39,724 nucleotides of DNA, from NCBI GenBank assembly GCA_002412625.1, contig DHVK01000043.1:1-39724 (forward strand), given 5' to 3'. A program made the translations under genes and the position numbers. Under the pieces are notes generated by a model that saw only the letters and a program-made list of their open reading frames with translations, did not search any database and was not told where the DNA came from. The DNA comes from Cloacimonetes bacterium UBA5210 (GTDB lineage Bacteria; Cloacimonadota; Cloacimonadia; Cloacimonadales; Cloacimonadaceae). Below, in pieces: positions 30,798-38,917 of this stretch (position 1 is the stretch's first letter; each line of letters starts with the position of its first letter).

Positions 30798-32783
30798 ATG
30801 AAACGTTTGTTACTGATGCTATTATGCATCCATGCTGTGGCTGTGGTTGCCGCACCGGTTGAAGCGCCGACGCCAAACCGGGTGTTGAGCTCGGTTTTAC
30901 TCGATACCGGCAGGCTTACGGAGCAGACCGGCAATTATGGAGTGGATCAAACCCTTACCTATCAAAACTCTGTGAAGCTGATCGACAGCTCCTCTATTTG
31001 GGTCTCCGGCAAAAAGAATCGCCGTGATTCTTTCAATCGGCTTTTATATTGGTTAACCTATCCCCCCACACCGGGGAATGATGCTTTGATCTATGAGGGA
31101 CACGGGTCTTGGTCTCCGGATCTGGTAATCGCGAAAGACACACTCAGCTCCGTGGGCTATGATGGAGATCTGGATCTTTATGAATTGCTCCCGGCATACA
31201 ATCCGCTGGCAATTCCAAACTCGCATAACATCCAGAATTTTGATATCTACAATCCCCTGGATCAAACGTTGCTCAGCGTCAACGGAGAGCCGGGGCCCCT
31301 GCTGTTTGATCCTTTCAACAGCACAAATTATTGTTTCAGCATCCCCCAGCAGGGAAGTTTCGACACTCCCGGGTTCTTCACGCATAGCTCTTATTACTAT
31401 GATATATGCCCCTTCGGCACGCCCGGGGATCGTGATTTTGGCTCTTCCCGCAATCAATCCACGCACTATCCACTTGATATAGCAGTACATCAGGAAACCT
31501 ATTCCTGGCCGGTTCAGGATCACGATGATTTCGTCGTCAGCAAATACACCGTCTATAACCGCAATGCGCTGGATAGCATTGAAGACTTGGCATTAGCATA
31601 TCTGATGGATCCGGATATCGGCCCTGTGGACTGGGGAGGAGAAATCGCTGCTGATGATATTAGCGGTTATGTGAAAGGTCCGGGATATGAGTTCGTTTAT
31701 GCGCGCGATGCGGATGGGGATGACGGACTATCGACTGTGGTGGTGGCAAACAAAATCCTGGTTCCCAATCGGGATTTGATGAATGCGGCCTGGTATTGGA
31801 GAGTTGGGCATGGACCGAATGACAAGAACTCCAGAAGCCTAACAACCTTGGGGCAACCTGCTAACCAGAAGTATTGGCTGGTGACCGGCAGAAACCCGGA
31901 TGACAGCAAGTATTCCCCGCTGCGTCTTCCAGATCCGATAATGGAGTATGAACAGCCGTCACCCAACGATACGAGATCATTGCACGCGTTGTTTGGCGCG
32001 CAGCCAGGCATGGCAGAGTATCAAGAAACAGATGCTGAGGGCAACTATATAAACCGCCTGAGCCTGGAGCCCGGAGCATCAATCAGCTTCTACGTGGTAC
32101 GCTTTGTAGCGGAATCCCTGGATGAACTGAAGGCAAAATCCTTGGAGATCGAGAACTTCATGGAGGGGGGCATGATTATTCCCCAAAACGCGCCCCTGGC
32201 TTCGGTTCCATATATCCCTAGCATTAGCAAAGAGGGTAGCAACACCTTTTTGGTTCAGTGGAATACTGCCACCAATCCGGCACATTTCGAGATCAAATAC
32301 AAGCTCTTGAGCAGCCCGGAGGATGTCTGGAATACCACCCTGTTATCACCGGATCTGCGGCATTATCGCCTTTCCTGCATGCTGGAGAATACGGATTATC
32401 AGATCAAACTCTGCGCGGTGTTCTATTTGCCGAACGAGATTCGCAAAGAAAGCCAGACGCATGTGGTAAATCTGTCCACTCTCTCGGTGGATGATGAGCT
32501 GGTTTATCCGCTTAGCGCAGTGCGCAACTATCCCAACCCCTTTAAGCTCAATACTACGATAGAATTTGAACTAAAACAAGCGGGATTGCTGAAAGCGGAT
32601 GTTTATAATGTCCGGGGACAAAAAGTACGCAAGCTTCAACAAGAACAGGCTGCTGCCGGAAACTTGAGCCTGCACTGGGATGGCACCGATGATGCCGGCA
32701 AAAGATGCGCTCCCGGCGTGTATTTCCTGCGGCTTGACACACCAGATCAACAAACAACTCACAAGATGCTGCTCACAAAGTAA
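30798..32783 (+). CDS. Large secreted protein with a T9SS-type C-terminal sorting domain
   Basis: A 661-aa exported protein. The signal peptide ends near VVAAP. The central region is beta-rich and has no motif that I recognise as catalytic. Residues about 475-555 resemble a fibronectin III domain (FLVQWNTATNPAHFEIKY, then YRLSCMLENTDYQIKLCAVF). The last ~85 residues are a T9SS type A / FlgD-Ig-like sorting domain: VRNYPNPFKLNTTIEFEL, DVYNVRGQKVRKL, WDGTDDAGKRCAPGVYFLR, then a basic HKMLLTK end. AAGGAGG lies 5 nt before the ATG. It follows the GNAT gene by 1 nt. It is probably displayed at the surface or released. PorX-controlled export is a reasonable inference from the sorting domain. Confidence 0.82.
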   Translation: MKRLLLMLLCIHAVAVVAAPVEAPTPNRVLSSVLLDTGRLTEQTGNYGVDQTLTYQNSVKLIDSSSIWVSGKKNRRDSFNRLLYWLTYPPTPGNDALIYEGHGSWSPDLVIAKDTLSSVGYDGDLDLYELLPAYNPLAIPNSHNIQNFDIYNPLDQTLLSVNGEPGPLLFDPFNSTNYCFSIPQQGSFDTPGFFTHSSYYYDICPFGTPGDRDFGSSRNQSTHYPLDIAVHQETYSWPVQDHDDFVVSKYTVYNRNALDSIEDLALAYLMDPDIGPVDWGGEIAADDISGYVKGPGYEFVYARDADGDDGLSTVVVANKILVPNRDLMNAAWYWRVGHGPNDKNSRSLTTLGQPANQKYWLVTGRNPDDSKYSPLRLPDPIMEYEQPSPNDTRSLHALFGAQPGMAEYQETDAEGNYINRLSLEPGASISFYVVRFVAESLDELKAKSLEIENFMEGGMIIPQNAPLASVPYIPSISKEGSNTFLVQWNTATNPAHFEIKYKLLSSPEDVWNTTLLSPDLRHYRLSCMLENTDYQIKLCAVFYLPNEIRKESQTHVVNLSTLSVDDELVYPLSAVRNYPNPFKLNTTIEFELKQAGLLKADVYNVRGQKVRKLQQEQAAAGNLSLHWDGTDDAGKRCAPGVYFLRLDTPDQQTTHKMLLTK

Positions 32784-32808
32784 GCTGAGATCAGCAGAAC
32801 ATATATGG

Positions 32809-32834
32809 TGGGGATGTCCAAAGCGGCATCCCCA
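32809..32834 (+). other. Hairpin after the secreted-protein operon
   Basis: TGGGGATG (32809-32816) pairs with CATCCCCA (32827-32834) around 10 nt, 25 nt after the stop codon. No T run follows, so it may be a weak or Rho-assisted terminator or an mRNA-end stabiliser. A competing stem CCCC/GGGG follows it. Confidence 0.45.
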
Positions 32835-32866
32835 TATTCAATTGGGGAAGAATCAAGTTGACAGAT

Positions 32867-32968
32867 ATGCAAACAGCAGCATCTATGAGAATTGACGTTC
32901 TGAAAGCGAAGAAATTGGGAGGCAGCTTGACGATTAAAGCGGCGGTGAAAGGCTTCGAAGATGAATAA
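32867..32968 (+). CDS. Candidate 33-aa short ORF before allH
   Basis: ATG at 32867 opens a 33-codon frame rich in Lys, Ala and Gly, with a second in-frame ATG at 32885, and its stop overlaps the allH start by 8 nt. It is preceded by TTGACA at 32858-32863, which may be a -35 element, though the matching -10 is poor. There is no strong ribosome-binding site. It could be a leader peptide that couples translation into the operon, or chance. Confidence 0.25.
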   Translation: MQTAASMRIDVLKAKKLGGSLTIKAAVKGFEDE

Positions 32969-33788
32969 CCATGTCTTTGCCAAGGTCATTTGGCTTGGCG
33001 CAGGGATTCCGGATGGGCTGTATAATGAGCTTTTTGGCAGCCATCGTAAGGCGGTCAATCTGGCTTTTGGCAGGCAAGTGATCTCCATCTGCAACAGAGA
33101 TCTTTGCCCGGGACCCTTCAGAATTGTGCTTGATCTTGAGGATGTGTCCGAGGTGCGTCAGCTCAGCATTCGCTATGGTGAAATTGTGCTCAATGACGTG
33201 GTTTGCGCTTCTGCAGATGCTGCCATCTACCGGGTTCCGGACTTCCGGCGGGTGCTTGCTCAAGCGGAGTTTGACCGCCGGCTTGAGAGCGTATTCCAGC
33301 TTTTTCAACAGCGTTTGCCGGCGCAGTGCATTGCATCTCTGCTGAAGAATGAGGGCAGTTCTCCTGCTTGCTTTGATGCCGCCTTGGGAACGCTGTACCG
33401 TAAAGGAGTTCAGCATTTCGCGCAAGGTGATTATGCCGGAGGAGTCTCTTGCTTCAAGGGCAGAGGCTTTGGCCTTACTCCCGGAGGGGATGATTTTCTG
33501 TCAGGATTCATGCTTGGATTGGCATATCAGCAAATCCGGCAAAAAAAAAGCTTGTCAGAAATAATGGATCTGCTATTCTATGAATCGCTTTCAGAAAACC
33601 TTTTGTCCAATACATTTTTAACTCAGGCGTATCGCTTGCAACCGGACAGGGATTGGGCGGAGTTTCTCCTGGCGTTGGAATCTCAAACAGCAAGCTTGCC
33701 GGAGCTCATGGCGCGCATCTGCGCTATTGGCGCAACCAGCGGCTACGATACATTAAGCGGGTTTTTTGCCGCTTGGGAGATGTTATGA
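32961..33788 (+). CDS. allH: AllH (YlbF, DUF2877) homologue, carbamoyltransferase subunit
   Basis: A 275-aa cytosolic protein matching DUF2877. The family hallmarks are KGRGFGLTPGGDDFLSGFML at about 165-184 and GATSGYDTLSGFF near the C-terminus. In E. coli the YlbF protein (AllH) has been reported as one of three proteins needed for oxamate carbamoyltransferase in allantoin use. Here the other two subunits follow directly with ATGA overlaps, which supports a complex. A stop codon lies in frame just upstream, so 32961 is the only start; AAAGG lies 8 nt before it. The substrate may not be oxamate in this organism. It is the first clear gene of the catabolic operon. Confidence 0.85.
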   Translation: MNNHVFAKVIWLGAGIPDGLYNELFGSHRKAVNLAFGRQVISICNRDLCPGPFRIVLDLEDVSEVRQLSIRYGEIVLNDVVCASADAAIYRVPDFRRVLAQAEFDRRLESVFQLFQQRLPAQCIASLLKNEGSSPACFDAALGTLYRKGVQHFAQGDYAGGVSCFKGRGFGLTPGGDDFLSGFMLGLAYQQIRQKKSLSEIMDLLFYESLSENLLSNTFLTQAYRLQPDRDWAEFLLALESQTASLPELMARICAIGATSGYDTLSGFFAAWEML

Positions 33789-35308
33789 CAGTTAGGACCC
33801 AAATTGTAAAAGGAAAGTATCTGGATTCAGTGAAGTTGATGCTGATATCCAAAGAACTGCGCGAGCAACCCGGAGTGGCAGACGCGGTGGCAATCTTGGC
33901 AAACAAAGAAAACCGAGAGATTCTGGCGGTTACAGATATGCTTTTGGACGAGATCAAAGCTGCCGCGGAAACCGACATTGTGATCGTGGTCAAAGCCGAC
34001 AACCCGGAGCATGCTGAAGCTGCCTTGAAAAAGGCAGAAAACTTGCTCAAGGCACCCTCCAAACACACGCAAGCAAGCGGCCCGGTGCTGCGCAACATCC
34101 CCTCTGCCGTGCGAAGTCTCGATGGCGCGGACCTCTGTCTGATCTCGGTGGCAGGGAAGTATGCCGCCGCAGAAGCCGAACAAGCCCTGGATTCCGGCTT
34201 GCACGTGATGATCTTTTCGGACAACGTGAGCCTTGCAGACGAATTGAGCCTGAAGCAAAAAGCCATAACCAAAGGTTTGCTGTTGATGGGGCCGGATTGC
34301 GGGACGGCAATCGTCAACGGCTGTCCGCTCGGCTTTGCTAATCAGATTCCCCGGGGCAAGATCGGGATAGTTTCTGCCGCTGGCACTGGCTTGCAAGAAG
34401 TGAGTGTGGCGATCGCGCATCGCGGTTTTGGAGTATCTCAGGCCTTTGGTACCGGGGGCAGGGACGGCAAACAAGAGATCGGCGGCATCATGCTCTGTGC
34501 TTGTTTGGAGTACCTCATCAAGGATACTGCCACAGAGGTGATCGTGATGATCGCCAAGACCCCGGATCCGGAAGTGCGAGAGCGGCTTTGGCAACAAATA
34601 TCCGCATCAGATAAGCCGGTGGTAGTGAATTTCTTGCAGGAGATACAGCATCCCAACTTGGCAAATTTGCAGGTCTGCACGGCTCTGGAAGAAAGCGCGG
34701 CTAAAGCTTGTGATATTTTGGCAAAGCTCTCCGGAAAGGCAATTACAGAGACTGCCAATCTGGACATGCCGCTGCCGGATTTGGACGCTGAACGGAAGTA
34801 TATGGTGGGCTTATATAGCGGTGGCACATTGTGTTATGAGGCTCAACAACTCTACTATAAATGTTTTGACAAATACCCTCTAAGCAACACCCCCCTGAAG
34901 CCCGAATATCTTTGCAAAGATGCCTGGAACTGCGCCGGGGATTGCTTCATTGATCTTGGTTCAGACGAATTTACCGTGGGCAGACCGCACCCCATGATTG
35001 ATTACAGCTTGCGCCTGAAGATGCTGGAACACATGAGCTTGCGTGAAGATATATCCATCATCATCCTCGATGTAGTTTTGGGCTACGGTGCGCATCCCGA
35101 TCCCGCAGAAGAACTGATCCCGGTGCTTTCCGGGATGAATCCGCAAATCCCCGTCGTTTGTCACGTCTTGGGCACTGCCGAAGATCCGCAGAATGCAGAG
35201 CTTCAAGCGGATAAGCTCCGCAAAGCCGGGGCAATTGTATTCACATCACATCACGCGGCGGCGGATTACGTGATGCGGGCAATGCATAAACAAAGGGGGA
35301 ATTCATGA
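33785..35308 (+). CDS. allF: AllF (FdrA) homologue, CoA-ligase-fold carbamoyltransferase subunit
   Basis: A 507-aa cytosolic protein of the FdrA family, related in fold to succinyl-CoA synthetase. It shows MGPDCGTAIVNGCPLGFAN at about 172-190, a Rossmann-type GKIGIVSAAGTGLQEVS, then GFGVSQAFGTGGRDGKQEI. In the fold relatives the residue after the GTGGRD-type loop is involved in phosphate handling. FdrA in E. coli has been reported as a subunit of oxamate carbamoyltransferase, which uses phosphate to form carbamoyl phosphate. The open frame extends to 33653, but the ATGA overlap with allH at 33785 and the family N-terminus (RTQIVKGKYLDSVKLM) fix the start. It overlaps allG by ATGA as well. Confidence 0.88.
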   Translation: MTVRTQIVKGKYLDSVKLMLISKELREQPGVADAVAILANKENREILAVTDMLLDEIKAAAETDIVIVVKADNPEHAEAALKKAENLLKAPSKHTQASGPVLRNIPSAVRSLDGADLCLISVAGKYAAAEAEQALDSGLHVMIFSDNVSLADELSLKQKAITKGLLLMGPDCGTAIVNGCPLGFANQIPRGKIGIVSAAGTGLQEVSVAIAHRGFGVSQAFGTGGRDGKQEIGGIMLCACLEYLIKDTATEVIVMIAKTPDPEVRERLWQQISASDKPVVVNFLQEIQHPNLANLQVCTALEESAAKACDILAKLSGKAITETANLDMPLPDLDAERKYMVGLYSGGTLCYEAQQLYYKCFDKYPLSNTPLKPEYLCKDAWNCAGDCFIDLGSDEFTVGRPHPMIDYSLRLKMLEHMSLREDISIIILDVVLGYGAHPDPAEELIPVLSGMNPQIPVVCHVLGTAEDPQNAELQADKLRKAGAIVFTSHHAAADYVMRAMHKQRGNS

Positions 35309-36702
35309 GTAAGATCAACATCAAACAAGGGCACCTGAAGGTGATAAACGTGGGTCTGGAAAACTTTGCGCGCAACATCACAAAAGCCGGACACACCGCG
35401 GTGGATGTTGCCTGGAAGCCCCCGTTGAGCATCGATAAAGCACTAAGGCAAAGCATTGCCGATCGCAAACCGGCAATGACCGAAGCGAACCAGAAAGCGC
35501 TGGAGATAATCCAGGCGGGCAAACCGGCATTGGTAGGGATGGGCATCGCCGAGGATCTGATTCCCGGGATGCATAAAAACCTGATCCTGCATGCGGGTCC
35601 ACCGATTTCCTGGGACAAAATGTGTGGCCCAATGCGGGGCGCAATCATCGGAGCTCTGATCTACGAAGGCAGAGCGGAAAATCCCGAAGCCGCGGAAAAG
35701 CTGGCGGCAAGCAAAGAGATTAGCTATGCTCCATGCCACGAACACAATGCGATCGGACCGATGGCGGGCATCATCAGCAGCAGTATGCCGGTGTTCATCG
35801 TCCAAAACGAAACATCCGGTAATTTCTGTTATGCCACCCAGAATGAGGGTTTGGGCAAGGTGCTGCGCTATGGAGCCTACAGTGAAGAGGTCATCAAGCG
35901 ACTGCGCTGGATGGATGCCGTATTGTATCCCGTACTGAAGCGCGCCATTGAAGACTTGGGTAAGATCGACCTGCAAAGCTTGATCGCTCAGGCACTGCAC
36001 ATGGGCGATGAGGTGCACAACCGCAACCGTGCAGGTACTTCTCTGCTGATCCGGCAATTGGCTCCAGCCTTGCTGCGCACGATGCAGAATGTGGAAGAAA
36101 CCACCCAAGTACTGAGCTTCATCAATGGCAACGACCACTTTTTCCTGAACCTCTCCATGCCCGCGGGAAAAGCGGTGCTGGATGCCGCGCGCAAGGTGCC
36201 TAACTCCTCGCTGGTAGTGGCGATGACGAGAAACGGTACAGAGTTTGGCATTCAGCTTAGCGGGTTTGGTGATGCATGGTTCACTGGGCCCGCCTTAGTC
36301 CCGGACGCGCTCTATTTCCCCGGATATTCCAAAGCCGATGCCAATCCTGATATCGGCGACAGCGCCATCACCGAGACAGCCGGCTGGGGCGGTTTTGCCA
36401 TTGCCGCGGCTCCCGCTATCGTACAATTTGTTGGGGGAAATGCTGCTGATGCTTTAAACTATACTGTCTCGATGTACGAAATCTGCCATGGTGAAAGCCG
36501 GAACTATCAGATCCCCGGTTTGGATTTTCGTGGCACCCCATTGGGAATAGATGTGATCAAAGTAGTGGAAAACAACTTGAGCCCGATCATCGATACCGGC
36601 GTGGCTCACAAAGATCCCGGTGTGGGACAGGTTGGCGCCGGAGTGGTGAACGCGCCCATGGAACCGTTCATGCGGGCCTATGAAGCTCTGGCAAAAAACT
36701 AA
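35305..36702 (+). CDS. allG: AllG (YlbE, DUF1116) homologue, carbamoyltransferase subunit
   Basis: A 465-aa cytosolic protein of the DUF1116 (YlbE/YahG) family, somewhat longer than E. coli YlbE. Recognisable stretches are KPALVGMGIAEDLIPGMHKN, HAGPPISWDKMCGPMRGA, PCHEHNAIGPMAG, FCYATQNEGLGKVLRYGA, MTRNGTEFGIQLSG and, near the end, DTGVAHKDPGVGQVGAG. This family supplies the third protein of the reported oxamate carbamoyltransferase. With AllH and AllF translated in one overlapping series, a three-subunit enzyme is the natural reading. The next gene follows after 21 nt with its own AAGGAG. Confidence 0.88.
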   Translation: MSKINIKQGHLKVINVGLENFARNITKAGHTAVDVAWKPPLSIDKALRQSIADRKPAMTEANQKALEIIQAGKPALVGMGIAEDLIPGMHKNLILHAGPPISWDKMCGPMRGAIIGALIYEGRAENPEAAEKLAASKEISYAPCHEHNAIGPMAGIISSSMPVFIVQNETSGNFCYATQNEGLGKVLRYGAYSEEVIKRLRWMDAVLYPVLKRAIEDLGKIDLQSLIAQALHMGDEVHNRNRAGTSLLIRQLAPALLRTMQNVEETTQVLSFINGNDHFFLNLSMPAGKAVLDAARKVPNSSLVVAMTRNGTEFGIQLSGFGDAWFTGPALVPDALYFPGYSKADANPDIGDSAITETAGWGGFAIAAAPAIVQFVGGNAADALNYTVSMYEICHGESRNYQIPGLDFRGTPLGIDVIKVVENNLSPIIDTGVAHKDPGVGQVGAGVVNAPMEPFMRAYEALAKN

Positions 36703-36723
36703 ACAAAAAAGGAGATAAAAATA

Positions 36724-37539
36724 ATGGATATCAACAACTTCTTTGACTTTATGAAGTCGCTCAAAATGTACGATCTTACGCAAAGGCTCAGCATCCACAC
36801 CCCACCATGGCCCAGCTATATGCCGTTGGGAATTCAATACTTCAAACGCATTGCCGGAGCGCACATGGGGCAAGGCGCGAATGGCCAGATCATCACCACC
36901 AGCAATCATGTGGGCACCCATATCGATGGCGAGATTCACTTCCATGCCAGCGGCAGGACGATCGGCGATGTGCCGATGGACGAATGGGTAGGCCCCGGTG
37001 TGGTAGTGGATATCTCGGACTCCGTGGGGGATTACGACCTTTACAGCCCCGAACTCTTGATGAGCAAAGCCGAGATTAAGAAAGGCGACATCCTGATCAT
37101 CAACACCGGCTACCACAAGTATGCCTGGGATCAGCCGGAATCCGATGAACTGCGCTATTTTGTGAAGCATCCCGGTCCCGATCCCAGTTTCCACAAATGG
37201 GCTCTGGAGATGGGCATCAAATGGATAGGCGTGGACTGCGGTTCTGCTGACCACCCCATGAATACCATCATCCGCAATTGGCATCCGAAGGACTTCATCG
37301 CGGCGGAGAACAAGCTGAAAGAGAAGTATGGCAAGCTCTGGGACGAGATGTATCCCCCGGAAGAATATTATCAAGTGATGCACCTCAAGCTGTTCCCCAA
37401 GAAACTAGTGCACGCTGAAAACCTGGGCGGTGAAATCGCGCAGCTCTCGAACAAACGCGCCTGGATCGGGCTCTTCCCCCTGCGCGGCATTGAATTGGAA
37501 TCCTCCATGTGCAGGATTATCGCGTTTGAACCAAAATAA
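36724..37539 (+). CDS. Cyclase-family (KynB / isatin hydrolase-like) metal-dependent hydrolase
   Basis: A 271-aa cytosolic hydrolase of the cyclase family (PF04199), which contains kynurenine formamidase and isatin hydrolase. The metal-binding motif HxGTHxDxxxHF is complete (NHVGTHIDGEIHFHASG, about residues 61-77). Other matches are DLTQRLSIHTPPWP, VVVDISDSVGDY, GDILIINTGYHKYAW and IKWIGVDCGSADHP. Known members hydrolyse amide bonds, including ring amides. The operon context, between carbamoyltransferase subunits and a molybdenum hydroxylase, suggests it opens a ring made by the hydroxylase. It differs from short KynB proteins in length and lacks any tryptophan-pathway neighbour. An AAGGAG precedes the ATG. 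Confidence 0.85.
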   Translation: MDINNFFDFMKSLKMYDLTQRLSIHTPPWPSYMPLGIQYFKRIAGAHMGQGANGQIITTSNHVGTHIDGEIHFHASGRTIGDVPMDEWVGPGVVVDISDSVGDYDLYSPELLMSKAEIKKGDILIINTGYHKYAWDQPESDELRYFVKHPGPDPSFHKWALEMGIKWIGVDCGSADHPMNTIIRNWHPKDFIAAENKLKEKYGKLWDEMYPPEEYYQVMHLKLFPKKLVHAENLGGEIAQLSNKRAWIGLFPLRGIELESSMCRIIAFEPK

Positions 37540-37559
37540 TTATCCCGCAAGGAGGAGAG

Positions 37560-38459
37560 ATGGCCTTAGCGCACGATTTTGACTACGCAAGACCCCAATC
37601 CATGGCAGAAGTGCTGGATTTGCTGAATACGCACCGGGATAAGGCGAAGATCCTTGCCGGGGGAACAGATTTGATCGTAAGCATCAAAGAAGCCATGATG
37701 GCTCCGGAGCTGCTGATCGACATCAAGGAAATCCCGGATTTGGGGCAGATCCACCGCGAGGGAGAACAGATCGTTATCGGCGCCGGAGTTACTTTCACGC
37801 AGTTGCTGGAAGATCCCCTGATCAAAAGTCATTTCCCCATGTTGTGGGACGCCGCCGCTACAGTTGCCTCCACCGGCATCCGCAACCGCGCAACCCTGGC
37901 GGGAAACATCTGCTCAGCAGTGCCTTCCCTGGATTCTGCACCCGCGCTTTTATGTTATGAAGCGACCGTCCATTGCGAAAGCAAATCCGGGCTGCGGCAA
38001 ATCCCCATCCATGAATGGTTTTTGGCACCCCGCAAAACCCTGCTCCAGCCGGATGAATTGCTCAGCAAGATCGAGATGCCCATTCCTCCGCGGAATTCCA
38101 CCGGAATATATCTGAAACTGGGACGTTACAACGGAGAAGATCTGGCTCAGGCGGGATGGGGGATTTGGCTGGACACAGAGAACCACTACCGCATCGCGCA
38201 TTGTGCCCTTGCGCCGATTCCGAAGCGGGCGCCTGAGATCGAAGCCCTCTTGAACGGCAATGCCCTCAGCGATGCCCTGATCGAGCGCGCGGCAGCTTTG
38301 GTGGAATCCGCCATCAAGCCCATCACAGACATCCGTTCCAGCCGGGAGTACCGCGTCCACATCAGCAGAGTAATGCTGAAACGGGGACTTCTTGCTGCAC
38401 GCGCCCGCTTGCAGGGGGAAGAGGTAGAACCAAAAGCCTTACTGGGAGGTTTCGCATGA
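37560..38459 (+). CDS. FAD-binding subunit of a xanthine dehydrogenase-family hydroxylase
   Basis: A 299-aa subunit (XdhB/CoxM type) that carries FAD in a three-subunit molybdenum hydroxylase. The N-terminal FAD motif ILAGGTDLIVSIKEAMMAP lies at about 34-52, followed by IGAGVTFTQLL and the second FAD motif ASTGIRNRATLAGNICSAVPS at about 102-122. The C-terminal CO dehydrogenase-flavoprotein domain is present (YLKLGRYNGEDLAQAG). The order FAD, FeS, Mo is as in CoxMSL/XdhBCA-type operons. A strong GGAGGAG lies just before the ATG. It overlaps the 2Fe-2S gene by ATGA. Confidence 0.93.
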   Translation: MALAHDFDYARPQSMAEVLDLLNTHRDKAKILAGGTDLIVSIKEAMMAPELLIDIKEIPDLGQIHREGEQIVIGAGVTFTQLLEDPLIKSHFPMLWDAAATVASTGIRNRATLAGNICSAVPSLDSAPALLCYEATVHCESKSGLRQIPIHEWFLAPRKTLLQPDELLSKIEMPIPPRNSTGIYLKLGRYNGEDLAQAGWGIWLDTENHYRIAHCALAPIPKRAPEIEALLNGNALSDALIERAAALVESAIKPITDIRSSREYRVHISRVMLKRGLLAARARLQGEEVEPKALLGGFA

Positions 38460-38917
38460 AAGAAATCAGCATCAATCTGAACTTCGAAATCCGCAGCGTG
38501 TGGGTAGAGTCCAGCGAGACTCTGCTGGACGTGCTGAGAGACAAATTGGGCGTGAAAAGCCCCAAATGCGGTTGTGAACGTGGCGATTGCGGAGCCTGCA
38601 CAGTGTTGCTGGACGGAAAGCCGGTACGTAGCTGCCTGATTCTGGCGGTGGAAGCCGACAAGCACGATATCATCACCGTGGAAGGGCTATCCGCGGACAA
38701 ACTCAGCGCCTTGCAAGAAGCATTCATCCAATACAACTCCTTCCAATGCGGTTTTTGCGCTCCGGGCATCATCCTGGCGGTAACCGAGTTATTACAGAAG
38801 AACCCCCACCCCAGTCTGCTGGAAATCAAGGAATCCATTGCCGGGCACCTCTGTCGTTGCACCGGATACACCCCCATCTTCGATGCCATTTTGGCGATCA
38901 GCAAGGGGGACAAATGA
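38456..38917 (+). CDS. 2Fe-2S subunit of a xanthine dehydrogenase-family hydroxylase
   Basis: A 153-aa subunit with two [2Fe-2S] clusters. The plant-ferredoxin-type N-terminal domain has cysteines in CGCERGDCGAC and the later RSC. The C-terminal four-helix domain has CGFCAPGIILA and GHLCRCTGYTPI. Electrons pass from the molybdenum centre through these clusters to FAD. The length is normal (XdhC/CoxS type). It overlaps the FAD subunit gene at its start and the Mo subunit gene at its end, both by ATGA, so the three subunits should be made together. Confidence 0.95.
   Translation: MKEISINLNFEIRSVWVESSETLLDVLRDKLGVKSPKCGCERGDCGACTVLLDGKPVRSCLILAVEADKHDIITVEGLSADKLSALQEAFIQYNSFQCGFCAPGIILAVTELLQKNPHPSLLEIKESIAGHLCRCTGYTPIFDAILAISKGDK

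Noticed and set aside
36454..37383. 309-aa minus-strand ORF opposite allG and the cyclase gene
   Set aside because: It is antisense to a gene with an intact HxGTHxD motif, has no ribosome-binding site and shows no protein-like pattern.
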